Assembly (NCBI GenBank): GCA_030373145.1
Contig: JAUCZK010000001.1
Location: 62,001-126,000, forward strand
DNA from: Cyanobium sp. CZS48M
Lineage (GTDB): Bacteria > Cyanobacteriota > Cyanobacteriia > PCC-6307 > Cyanobiaceae
Length of the DNA stretch: 64,000 bases
Direction of reading: 5' to 3'
Below, one piece after another: positions 46,148 through 53,617 of the stretch. The translations under genes and the position numbers were made by a program. The first letter of the stretch is position 1. Every line of letters starts with the position of its first letter. The notes beneath the pieces are model-generated. The model saw nothing but the letters and a program-made list of their open reading frames with translations, ran no database searches and was not told where the DNA came from.

Positions 46148-46935
46148 TGGGCCGCTACCTGCGCAGCCTGGGGGCCTTCTGGTCGTCGTCGCTGGCGATG
46201 GAGCTCGAGTATCCGCTCAATGCCCTGATTGAGCTGCTCTCGGTGCTGGGCAACCTGGCCGGCAGCGTGGTGGTGCTGGCGCTGTTCTACGGCCGCGGCC
46301 ATGGCCTGGGCGGCTGGAGCTGGGATGAGGCCCTGGTGGTGCTGGGGATCTACACCCTGCTCGATGGCTTCACCAGCACCCTGCTACAGCCCAACCTGGG
46401 GGCGATCGTCAACCATGTGCGCACCGGCAGCCTCGACTTCGTGCTGCTCAAGCCGATCGACAGCCAGTTCTGGCTCTCGGCCCGCAGCTTCTCCCCCTGG
46501 GGTCTGCCCGGGGTGCTGGCGGGGCTGGCACTGATCGGGCTGGCGACGCGGTGGGCGGGGGCCAGCCCCGCGCTGCCCACCCTGCTGGGCGCCGGCCTGC
46601 TGCTGCTCTGCAGTGCCCTGATCCTCTACAGCCTCTGGTTTGTGCTGGCGGCCACCAGCATCTGGTTCGTCAAGGTCTGGAACGCCACGGAGGTGCTGCG
46701 CAGCACCCTGGTGGCCGGCCGCTTCCCCGTCAGCGCCTACCCCCCCGCCCTGCGCACCCTGTTCACCCTGGTGCTGCCGGTGGCTTTCCTCACCACCGTG
46801 CCGGCGGAAGCGATCCTGGGCCGCGCCACGCCGCCCTGGGTGCTGGCCAGCCTGGGGATGGCGCTGCTGTCCCTGACCCTCAGCCGTGCTCTCTGGCGCC
46901 ATGCCCTGCGCTACTACACCTCGGCGTCCAGTTGA
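46147..46935 (+). CDS. ABC-2 family permease subunit 2
   Basis: 262 residues from the ATG at 46147. Six helices; LEYPLNALIELLSVLGNLAGSVV and HVRTGSLDFVLLKPIDSQFWLSAR follow the same plan as subunit 1 (GRLSPYLLQPLHPFW), so the pair are old paralogues. Forms the heterodimeric channel with subunit 1. The 80-bp gap to the next gene contains a GC-rich GGGCCCCCGGGCC stretch but no clear terminator. Confidence 0.86.
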   Translation: MGRYLRSLGAFWSSSLAMELEYPLNALIELLSVLGNLAGSVVVLALFYGRGHGLGGWSWDEALVVLGIYTLLDGFTSTLLQPNLGAIVNHVRTGSLDFVLLKPIDSQFWLSARSFSPWGLPGVLAGLALIGLATRWAGASPALPTLLGAGLLLLCSALILYSLWFVLAATSIWFVKVWNATEVLRSTLVAGRFPVSAYPPALRTLFTLVLPVAFLTTVPAEAILGRATPPWVLASLGMALLSLTLSRALWRHALRYYTSASS

Positions 46936-47015
46936 CAGCGCCGGCGTAGCCGCAAGGCTGAAACTGGGCCCCCGGGCCGTGGTGCGGCCTGATTCAGGCT
47001 TTCGACAGGACCCCC

Positions 47016-47756
47016 GTGGCACAGCAACGAGACGGACTGCGAGACGGACTGCCTCACGGCCATGGCAGCCGCCATCAGGAGAAACACCGCACGGACCGGG
47101 TGGGCTGGCTGCGGGCTGCGGTGCTCGGGGCCAATGACGGCATCGTCTCCACCGCCAGCCTGCTGGTGGGGGTGGCGGCGGCCGAGGCCGCACACGGCGC
47201 GATCATGCTGGCCGGAGCGGCTGGACTGGTGGCCGGGGCGATGTCGATGGCGGCCGGTGAATACGTTTCGGTCAGCTCCCAGGCCGACACCGAGCAGGCT
47301 GACCTGGCTCGGGAGCGTCAGGAGCTTGTTGATGATGCGGCGGCTGAGCTGGCGGAGCTCACCGCCATCTACGTGCATCGCGGCCTGGATCCGGCCCTGG
47401 CCCGCGAGGTGGCGCTGCAGCTCACCCGCCACGATGCCCTCGGCGCCCATGCCCGTGATGAGCTGGGCATCACCGAGGCATTGGCGGCCCGGCCGGTTCA
47501 GGCCGCCCTCACCTCGGCGGCGATGTTCTCGATTGGAGCGGCCCTGCCCCTGGTCACCGCTTCCCTGCTGCCCGCCTCCCGGATCGCGCTGGGGGTCTCA
47601 CTCACCTCCCTGGTGTTCCTTGGCGTGCTCGGTGGGGTCTCCGCCCGGGCCGGTGGCGCCAGGCTGGGCACCGCCATCCTGCGCGTCACCGTCTGGGGGG
47701 CGCTGGCGATGGCGGCCACGGCCCTGATCGGCTCCCTGCTGGGGGTCTCGGTCTGA
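47016..47756 (+). CDS. VIT1/CCC1-family iron/manganese transporter
   Basis: 246 residues from a GTG at 47016. WLRAAVLGANDGIVSTASLLVGVAAA and GAMSMAAGEYVSVSSQADTEQADL are VIT-family motifs, the second including the metal-binding helix 2. Five helices. The N-terminal ~27 residues are His/Arg-rich (HGHGSRHQEKHRTDR), plausibly metal-sensing. Family members move Fe2+/Mn2+ out of the cytosol. Confidence 0.88.
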   Translation: MAQQRDGLRDGLPHGHGSRHQEKHRTDRVGWLRAAVLGANDGIVSTASLLVGVAAAEAAHGAIMLAGAAGLVAGAMSMAAGEYVSVSSQADTEQADLARERQELVDDAAAELAELTAIYVHRGLDPALAREVALQLTRHDALGAHARDELGITEALAARPVQAALTSAAMFSIGAALPLVTASLLPASRIALGVSLTSLVFLGVLGGVSARAGGARLGTAILRVTVWGALAMAATALIGSLLGVSV

Positions 47757-47830
47757 GCAGCGCAGAAGCGTGTCAGATCAAGGCGAACACCGATAAGGTC
47801 CTGCCTGCGACCAGAGCCCCGGATCCCGCC

Positions 47831-48889
47831 ATGACCACTCACCTGCGCCGATGGGGCCTGCTGGCCCTGGTGGGACTGCCGGTCCTGGGGATCGGCGCCG
47901 CAGTGGCACTGGGGCCACGGCTGCCAGATCCCGTCCTGGCGGCGGTGGAGGCACCCGCACCGCCCACCGAGGTTCCCGCTCCGGATCCGCCCCAGGCGGC
48001 AGAGCCGTCCCCGTCCTCAGCGTTGGTGGTGCTGCTGCCCTCGCAGCCGGGCTTGCCCCTGGCGGCTGATGGCCGCCACTACCCACTGGTGCCCGGCGAT
48101 CCCCAGGTGGTGGCCGACCTGCTGGTGTCGCTGGAGGAAGCCCTGCGCTCGCCCGATACCCCGGCGGAGTCGTTGCCGGCCCTGGGCCACCAGCACCAGG
48201 TGATCCTGCGGGTGCTGGCGGTGCGCGAGGCCCAGGCCCAGGAGGTGCGTCAACGTCTTTCCCCCCGCTGGCAGGCGGTGCTGGACCATCACCTGGGGGC
48301 CCGCCGGGCCTTCCTCTCCATGCGTCGCCGCGGCCCGGGCAGTCCCACCCTGCCGGCCTGGCGGATCGTGGCGCCGGAGCCAGCGGAGAAGCTGCTGGGC
48401 TACTACCGCAGTGCCGCCGCGGCCACCGGCATCGACTGGGAAGTGCTGGCGGCCGTCAATCTGGTGGAGTCAGGGATGGGCCGGATCGATGGTGTTTCGG
48501 TGGCCGATGCCCGCGGGCCGATGCAGTTCCTGCCCACCACCTGGGCGGAGCCCGGGATCGGTAAGGGCAACATCCGCGATCCCCACGACGCCATCCATGC
48601 CGCCGCTCGCTACCTGGTGCGGCGGGGTGGGCTCAAGGACATTCGCAAAGGGCTCTGGGGCTACAACAACAGCGATTACTACGGCAAGGCCGTCCTCCAT
48701 TACGCGGCCCTGCTGCGCGAGGATCCCGCCGCTTACACCAGCCTCTACCACTGGGAAATCCACTATGCCTCCAATGCCGGTGACCTCTGGCTGCCGGTGG
48801 GCTACTCCCAGACCAAACCCATCCCGGTGGCCCTCTACCTCCAGCGTTTCCCCGCCAGCGCCCCGCCGGCCGCCAACCGTGGAGCCTGA
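47831..48889 (+). CDS. Lytic transglycosylase, SLT domain
   Basis: 352 residues. N-terminal anchor (LLALVGLPVLGIGAAVAL), a Pro-rich linker (residues 40-60), a helical middle (VVADLLVSLEEALRSPD) and a C-terminal lysozyme-like domain with AAVNLVESGMGRIDG (catalytic Glu), GPMQFLPTTWAE and YNNSDYYGKAVLHYA. It cuts peptidoglycan glycan strands to 1,6-anhydro-muropeptides in the periplasm. It starts a run of four genes on the same strand. Confidence 0.86.
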   Translation: MTTHLRRWGLLALVGLPVLGIGAAVALGPRLPDPVLAAVEAPAPPTEVPAPDPPQAAEPSPSSALVVLLPSQPGLPLAADGRHYPLVPGDPQVVADLLVSLEEALRSPDTPAESLPALGHQHQVILRVLAVREAQAQEVRQRLSPRWQAVLDHHLGARRAFLSMRRRGPGSPTLPAWRIVAPEPAEKLLGYYRSAAAATGIDWEVLAAVNLVESGMGRIDGVSVADARGPMQFLPTTWAEPGIGKGNIRDPHDAIHAAARYLVRRGGLKDIRKGLWGYNNSDYYGKAVLHYAALLREDPAAYTSLYHWEIHYASNAGDLWLPVGYSQTKPIPVALYLQRFPASAPPAANRGA

Positions 48890-48949
48890 AGGCGGCGTGG
48901 AAACTGCGCTGGCCCTCGCTGGTCGTTGGTGCTGTGGTGGAGTGGAGGG

Positions 48950-49231
48950 ATGAGCGCTCGTCTGGTGCTCGGCCCCGTGCACGTCTGCCCGCAGGTGCGG
49001 GAATGGCTGGATCTGGAAACCCTGCAGCGTCTGGTGGCCCGCCACCGCCGCGGCGACTGGGGTGAGGTGGATGCCCGCGATGCCAGGGCCAACACCCTGG
49101 CGGCCTATCACCAGTGCGGCCGGCTGCGCAGCGTCTACGACCTGGGCCAGGGGCTGTCCATCTGGGTGATCACCGACCACCTCGGCACCGACAGCCTGCA
49201 GACCACCGTGCTGATCCCCGTCGATGAGTGA
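48950..49231 (+). CDS. Small protein of the 'plasmid-related' GDWG family
   Basis: 93 residues from the ATG at 48950. The pattern GDWGEVDARDARAN...GRLRSVYDLG...IWVITDHL...TTVLIP matches a widespread small protein family often labelled plasmid-related or, misleadingly, type I restriction subunit M. No catalytic residues known. Its stop overlaps the kinase start by 8 bp. Function unknown; being in an operon with a kinase is unusual. Confidence 0.62.
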   Translation: MSARLVLGPVHVCPQVREWLDLETLQRLVARHRRGDWGEVDARDARANTLAAYHQCGRLRSVYDLGQGLSIWVITDHLGTDSLQTTVLIPVDE

Positions 49232-50357
49232 TCCGGCACTTTGCGGCGATGACGCCTTCAGGGCGCTCAGGGCGATCGCCGAGCGCTTCGATCTCGGTGG
49301 CCCGATCAGCGGCATCGAACCCCTGGGCAACGGCAACGTCAACGACACCTATCTGGTGCGGCTGGGGGAGCTGGAGCGCCCCGCTGTGGTGCTGCAACGG
49401 GTCAACACGGTGGTGTTCACGGACCCCGAAGCGGTGATGGCCAACCTGGTGGCCTTCAGTGAGCACGTGGCCCGGCGACTGCTGGAGCCCCCCAGGGAGC
49501 TGGCGGGGCGCCGCTGGGAGGTGCCCCGGGTGTTTCTGGCCTGCGCCGATGGTCTCCCCTGGGTGTGGGAAGGCTCCAGCTTCTGGCGGGCCCTGGGTTT
49601 TGTGGAGCGGGCCCATTCGCTGGAGCGGATCGGCCACAGCGGCCATGCCCGTGAAATCGGCTTCGGCCTGGGCATGTTCCACCAACTGATCAGTGATCTG
49701 CCGGTGGAGAACCTGGCCGACACCCTGGAGGGGTTCCATGTCACCCCCACCTATCTGCGTCAGTTCGATCAGGTGCTCGGCCGGCTCGGAGCCTCCACTG
49801 ACCCCGAACTCAGCGACTGCCTGGCCTTCGTGGAGCAGCGCCGCGGCCTGGTGCCGGTGCTGGAGCAGGCCAGGGCCGGGGGGCTCCTGCGCCAGCGACC
49901 GATCCACGGTGATCCGAAGATCAACAACGTCATGCTGGATCTGGAGGGCGACCGGGCCGTGGCCCTCATCGATCTCGACACGGTCAAACCCGGGCTGATT
50001 CATTACGACATCGGCGACTGCCTGCGCTCCGCCTGCAATCCCCTGGGGGAAGACACCGAGGACTGGCGGCAGGTGCAGTTTGATCTGGGGCTGTGCGAGG
50101 CCTTGCTCGGGGGCTACGGCAGCGTGGCCCGCTCCTTCCTCACCCCCGCCGATTACGACCACATTGTTGTGGCCATCGAGGTGATCAGCTTCGAGCTGGG
50201 GTTGCGCTTCCTGACCGATCATCTCGCCGGTGATGTCTACTTCAAGACCCGCTACAGGGGGCACAACCTGCTGCGGGCCCGGGTTCAGTTCCAGCTCACC
50301 AGGAGCATCGAGGCGCAGCACGCGGCTATCGAGGCCGTCGTGGCGACGATTCGATGA
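49224..50357 (+). CDS. APH-family sugar kinase (N-acetylhexosamine kinase-like)
   Basis: 377 residues. Choline/aminoglycoside-kinase fold: LGNGNVNDTYLV (glycine loop), HGDPKINNVML (Brenner motif, catalytic Asp) and IDLDTVKPG (metal-binding DFG-like). The HGDPKINNV pattern resembles N-acetylhexosamine-1-kinase and AmgK-type sugar kinases more than drug-resistance APHs. Coupled to the DOMON gene (ATGA). Substrate inferred, not proven. Confidence 0.82.
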   Translation: MSDPALCGDDAFRALRAIAERFDLGGPISGIEPLGNGNVNDTYLVRLGELERPAVVLQRVNTVVFTDPEAVMANLVAFSEHVARRLLEPPRELAGRRWEVPRVFLACADGLPWVWEGSSFWRALGFVERAHSLERIGHSGHAREIGFGLGMFHQLISDLPVENLADTLEGFHVTPTYLRQFDQVLGRLGASTDPELSDCLAFVEQRRGLVPVLEQARAGGLLRQRPIHGDPKINNVMLDLEGDRAVALIDLDTVKPGLIHYDIGDCLRSACNPLGEDTEDWRQVQFDLGLCEALLGGYGSVARSFLTPADYDHIVVAIEVISFELGLRFLTDHLAGDVYFKTRYRGHNLLRARVQFQLTRSIEAQHAAIEAVVATIR

Positions 50358-50917
50358 AGGCACCCAGCTCGGATTGGCAGGCGTTTGTTCTGCACCCCTT
50401 TCAGTCCGCTCCTGGGGCTCCTGGAGCGGGCTTGGAGCTGAGCGGAGCGATCAGGCGCCGGGCGGGAACCCTGGAGCTGCGCCTGAGCCTCGGTGGTGAT
50501 CTCGCCTCGGTGGTGCTGGCCGATCCCTCCTTCCGGCCAGAACGCCGTGATGATCTCTGGCGCAGCACCTGTTTCGAGCTTTTCCTTGCCGCCGAAGGGC
50601 AGGCGCCCTACTGGGAAGTGAACCTTTCAGCCGCCGGCCACTGGAACGTCTACCGCTTCAGCGGCTATCGCCAGGGGATGGAGATCGAGCCCTCGCTGCA
50701 GGCCTTGCCCTTCGAGCTCAGGCGCCTCAGCGGAGCCCTTGAGCTGGAGCTGGCTTTGCCCCTACCGGACGACCTTCACTCCCCCTCTTCGCCCCTCGAG
50801 GCTGGGGTCTGCGCGGTGATCGAGCAACGCCAGGGGCTGCTCAGCTACTGGGCCGTGACCCATCCCGGCTCGGTGGCCGATTTCCACCGGCGCGACGGAC
50901 TGGCGCTGCACCTGTGA
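50354..50917 (+). CDS. DOMON-like domain protein
   Basis: 187 residues. A beta-sandwich pattern: LSGAIRRRAGTLELRLSLGGDL, DDLWRSTCFELFLAAEG and YWEVNLSAAGHWNVYRFSGYR match DOMON-like proteins that bind sugars or heme. No signal peptide or Cys pairs. Begins within the kinase stop (ATGA). Role unknown. Confidence 0.76.
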   Translation: MKAPSSDWQAFVLHPFQSAPGAPGAGLELSGAIRRRAGTLELRLSLGGDLASVVLADPSFRPERRDDLWRSTCFELFLAAEGQAPYWEVNLSAAGHWNVYRFSGYRQGMEIEPSLQALPFELRRLSGALELELALPLPDDLHSPSSPLEAGVCAVIEQRQGLLSYWAVTHPGSVADFHRRDGLALHL

Positions 50918-50995
50918 GCTGGCGGGTGGAAGAGCCCAGAGTGAACCACCACCCCAAGCTCCTGCCCGAAGGCATCGTCATCGTGACATGCCGAT

Positions 50996-51010
50996 CCACA
51001 CATAGTGTGG
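50996..51010. repeat. Perfect 6-bp hairpin CCACAC-ATA-GTGTGG
   Basis: CCACAC (50996-51001) and GTGTGG (51005-51010) flank a 3-nt loop. It overlaps a CATAG direct repeat (51001-51005 and 51011-51015). No T run follows, so it is a weak terminator at most. Confidence 0.5.
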
Positions 51011-51055
51011 CATAGGGGGTGAGTCATGACATCTGACTTCAAACGTCGATCCGCT

Positions 51056-51173
51056 TTGATCACCAGCATTGATCACCAATTCGATTCTCTGACCTGAATC
51101 TCTGACCCGAAATCTCCGCCGGGAAACTTCAGCGTGAGTCTTCAACATGAATCTTCAGGATGAATCTTGAGAG
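51056..51173. repeat. Degenerate 13-bp tandem repeat array, nine units
   Basis: Units start at 51056, 51069, 51082, 51095, 51108, 51121 (14 bp), 51135, 51148 and 51161. Adjacent units are most alike: TTGATCACCA appears in units 1 and 2, (G)A(T/A)TCTCTGACC in 3 and 4, and TGA(G/A)TCTTCA/GA in 7, 8 and 9. This pattern of neighbours being most similar is that of an expanding minisatellite. 13 bp is not a multiple of 3 and stops occur in each frame, so it is non-coding. Confidence 0.7.
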
Positions 51174-51241
51174 GGAATGGCTGTTCTTCATCTGTGCTGA
51201 TTGATGGCCTGCCGAGGAGTCCAGGCTGACTCCGCTGTCGC

Positions 51242-51457
51242 TCAGTTGTATTCCCCGGGCATGTCCTGCTTGGTGATCGTCACCCTGCCGATGCGCTTGC
51301 CGGAGGCCCGCAGCAGCTCGTCGCCGGAGACATCGAAGCCCAGAGAGGTGGCGATCCTGGCCACGTCATCGGCGGTGGAGGAACCCAGCACCTGGCGCCT
51401 GAGCTCCCCATCGTCCTGAACCCTGGCGAGAAAGGCCCTGAGTTGCTCCTGGGACAT
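51242..51457 (-). CDS. Nif11-type leader-peptide-family protein
   Basis: 71 residues from the ATG at 51457. MSQEQLRAFLARVQDDGELRR followed by ADDVARIATSLGFDVSGDELL is the Nif11 leader-domain pattern, used as the leader of cyanobacterial ribosomal peptides. The usual Gly-Gly or Gly-Ala cleavage site and Cys/Ser/Thr core are missing; the C-terminal tail (KRIGRVTITKQDMPGEYN) has no Cys. So it is either a leader without a classical core or a non-RiPP Nif11 protein. It is 56 bp downstream of the hydroxylase gene, same strand. Confidence 0.75.
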   Translation of the reverse strand: MSQEQLRAFLARVQDDGELRRQVLGSSTADDVARIATSLGFDVSGDELLRASGKRIGRVTITKQDMPGEYN

Positions 51458-51513
51458 GGCGGGCGGGTCGATCGTGGTGGTCCCCAGCATGGCTCCCTCC
51501 GGGGCCGCCGGAC

Positions 51514-52179
51514 TCACTCCCCCCACTGGCGCAGCAGGTTGGTGTAGCTGCGGCTGATCAGATCAAACACCTCATCCTTGCCGTCGCGCCTGAAGATCGC
51601 CCGCCGGGCCGTGTCGAGCTCGAACAGCAGCTCACGCTGGTCGGCCCGGCGCACCCGGCTCTGGATCCAGCCCACCGCCACCAGCCGCAGGCCATCCCGC
51701 ACTGGCTCCACCCGGTGCAGCTGGGTGCTGGGATACACCAGGGCATGGCCCGCCGGACAGCGCAGGGCGTCCTCCCCCGAAGGGCTCTCCAGCACCAGCT
51801 CGCCGCCGCTGTAGGCGTCTGGATCACTGAGAAACACGGTGAAGGAGAGGTCGGAGCGGCCGCCTGCCATGAAGGCATTGTCGACATGGCTGCCGTAGCC
51901 CTCGCCGCTGCCACTGCGGCTGAACAGCACCCCGTGAATGGCCACCGGCAGCGCGGCAGCCTGCAGCAGGGGGTGGACCAGCAGGCTGCTTTGCACCTGC
52001 TCAGCCAGCCGGGCGTGCAGCGGGCTGCTGCGGTCGAGCTGGTGGTTGCGCTTGACGGAGCGGGCGTGCCAGCCCGCCGTGTCAGCTCCCGGCAGCCAGC
52101 TGGCGGTTTCGCTGCCCAGGGCCACGCGCCACTCCTGCACCTGCTGGGGCTGGAGCAGGGGTTCGAGGAGGAAGCGCAT
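51514..52179 (-). CDS. Fe(II)/2-oxoglutarate-dependent hydroxylase, PiuC/PKHD type
   Basis: 221 residues. Iron ligands H98-x-D100 (GSHVDNAFM) and His155 (QLHRVEP), with Arg165 in place to hold 2-oxoglutarate. The LFSRSGSGEGYGSHVDN stretch and VEPVRDGLRLVAVGW are typical of the PiuC/YbiX PKHD-type hydroxylase family. Members are iron-uptake linked in proteobacteria, but substrates vary. Adjacent to the Nif11-type gene on the same strand. Divergent from the lipoprotein gene (42 bp). Confidence 0.88.
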   Translation of the reverse strand: MRFLLEPLLQPQQVQEWRVALGSETASWLPGADTAGWHARSVKRNHQLDRSSPLHARLAEQVQSSLLVHPLLQAAALPVAIHGVLFSRSGSGEGYGSHVDNAFMAGGRSDLSFTVFLSDPDAYSGGELVLESPSGEDALRCPAGHALVYPSTQLHRVEPVRDGLRLVAVGWIQSRVRRADQRELLFELDTARRAIFRRDGKDEVFDLISRSYTNLLRQWGE

Positions 52180-52221
52180 GGCGGATGGTGAACAATGGTC
52201 CGGATTGCTTCACTTCGGCCC

Positions 52222-52446
52222 ATGAACCGCTCCAGCATCGCTTTATTCCTGGCCACGGCTGGCCTGGCCGCGGGTGTGGCTGGCTGCAGTCAGAGCGAGG
52301 CACCCAAGCCCAGCTCCCCGGCGATGGAAAAGCCGGCGATGGGCAGCCCTGGCGCTGAGCCCTCCAGCAAGCCGGAGAAGCCGGGGAATCACGACGGCAT
52401 GAAGCATGAGGAAGGGGGAGAAGGTGGAGAGGGCGGCGAAGGCTGA
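52222..52446 (+). CDS. Small putative lipoprotein
   Basis: 74 residues from the ATG at 52222. N-terminal helix MNRSSIALFLATAGLAAGVAGC ends in a lipobox-like AGVAGC with Cys22; signal peptidase II (lspA in this window) could process it. The mature part is Pro/Ser/Met/Lys, then GEGGEGG repeats. No fold or function known. A starting GTG 27 bp upstream is less likely. It converges on aroB through a shared terminator. Confidence 0.62.
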   Translation: MNRSSIALFLATAGLAAGVAGCSQSEAPKPSSPAMEKPAMGSPGAEPSSKPEKPGNHDGMKHEEGGEGGEGGEG

Positions 52447-52475
52447 GCCGTAGCCTGCAACCCGACGGCTCAGCC
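52441..52475. terminator. Bidirectional terminator-type hairpin between converging genes
   Basis: GGCTGAGCCGT (52441-52451) and ACGGCTCAGCC (52465-52475) form a perfect 11-bp stem with a 13-nt loop. It contains the stop codons of both the lipoprotein gene (52444-52446) and aroB (52470-52472), so it can act for either strand. There is no T-run on either side, so termination strength is uncertain. Confidence 0.68.
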
Positions 52476-53585
52476 CGGCTCCATAGCGCCTGAGCTGAGC
52501 AGCTCAAGGATCTGATCAGCGCCCACATCGTTGCGGATCTCCACTTGGCCGATGGCCGTGGGCAGCACGAAGCGCACCTGGCCGCTTCTCACCTTTTTGT
52601 CGCTCTGGAGGGTGAGCAGCACCGCCTCTGGATCCAGGGGCGGCAGCTGCACGGGAAGGCCGGCCTTGGCGATCAGGGCGCATTGCCGCTGCTGCTCGGC
52701 CCGGCTCCAGAGGCCCATGGCCGCCGCCAGCTCGCCGGCCGCCACCATCCCCAGCGCCACCGCCTCGCCATGGAGGTAGGTGCCGTAGCCGCAGAGGGTC
52801 TCCACCACGTGGCCGAGGGTGTGGCCGTAGTTGAGGATCGCGCGCAACCCCCCTTCCCGTTCATCGGCGGCCACCACGCGGGCCTTGGCCGCCGCGGATC
52901 GCTCCAGCAGCCGTTGCAGCAGGCTGTCGCCCACCGCCTCCAGGCTGGAGAGGTCGGCGGCGGCTTCCAGCTCGCTGAACAACTCGGGATCACCGATCAC
53001 GCCGTACTTGATCACCTCGGCCATGCCCGCACGGAATTCCCGCTCCGGCAGCGTGACCAGGGTGCTGGGATCGATCAGCACCAGCCTGGGCTGGTGGAAG
53101 GCCCCGATCAGGTTCTTGCCACCGGGGTGATTGACCCCTGTCTTGCCGCCGATCGAGGCATCCACCATCGCCAGCAGGGTGGTGGGCACCTGCACCACGG
53201 CGATCCCGCGCAGCCAGGTGGCGGCGGCGAAGCCCGCCATGTCGCCCACCACCCCGCCTCCGAGGGCCACGATCAAGGAGCTGCGCTCCAGCCGCAGGGC
53301 CTGGGCCCTGTCGTGGATCAGGGCCACGCTGGCGGGGGTTTTCTGATCCTCCCCCGCGTCCAGCACCAGCAGGCTGGGCTCCAGCTCCGCACCGCGCAGG
53401 CTCGCGAGGGCCCTGGGGCCATAGAAGCCCTCCACCACCGGGTTGGTCACCACCAGCACCTTGGTGGCGGCCGCCACTCCCCTGAAGCGGATCAGCGGGC
53501 CGAGCTGATCGAGGCTTCCCTTGCCGATCAGCACCGAGTACGGCTGGCTGCTGAGGGCCACCTCGATCGAAAGGGGCGGGATCAT
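52470..53585 (-). CDS. aroB: 3-dehydroquinate synthase
   Basis: 371 residues. [22 protein letters not shown] (NAD-binding glycine loop), [34 protein letters not shown], and the zinc ligands of the GHTLGHVVE region fit AroB. It converts DAHP to 3-dehydroquinate in the shikimate pathway. Standard length. Confidence 0.96.
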   Translation of the reverse strand: MIPPLSIEVALSSQPYSVLIGKGSLDQLGPLIRFRGVAAATKVLVVTNPVVEGFYGPRALASLRGAELEPSLLVLDAGEDQKTPASVALIHDRAQALRLERSSLIVALGGGVVGDMAGFAAATWLRGIAVVQVPTTLLAMVDASIGGKTGVNHPGGKNLIGAFHQPRLVLIDPSTLVTLPEREFRAGMAEVIKYGVIGDPELFSELEAAADLSSLEAVGDSLLQRLLERSAAAKARVVAADEREGGLRAILNYGHTLGHVVETLCGYGTYLHGEAVALGMVAAGELAAAMGLWSRAEQQRQCALIAKAGLPVQLPPLDPEAVLLTLQSDKKVRSGQVRFVLPTAIGQVEIRNDVGADQILELLSSGAMEPG

Positions 53586-53617
53586 CTTCGGCCGGTGCGG
53601 CAGGCAGGCTGGTCAGG

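Larger units (their letters stand above)
50918..51241. other. 324-bp gene-free interval between converging genes
   Basis: The only gap over 300 bp. It lies between the 3' end of the DOMON gene and the 3' end of the Nif11-type gene, so no promoter is required here. It contains a small hairpin, direct repeats and a 13-bp tandem array (51056-51173) and is more AT-rich than its surroundings. No gene of more than 25 codons is convincing. Confidence 0.7.

Noticed and set aside
50845-51069. 74-codon minus-strand frame in the gap after the DOMON gene
   Set aside because: Cys/His-rich random translation spanning the hairpin and overlapping a real gene end; no start context.
51026-51097. 23-codon frame starting ATGACATCTGAC in the repeat region
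   Set aside because: Very short and crosses the 13-bp repeats, which are not a multiple of 3.
51034-51173. 13-mers as an oriC DNA-unwinding element
   Set aside because: No DnaA boxes of the TTATCCACA type, no dnaA/dnaN/gidA nearby, and the interval lies between converging gene ends.
51056-51173. CRISPR array
   Set aside because: Units are contiguous with no spacers, too short and too divergent; no cas genes.
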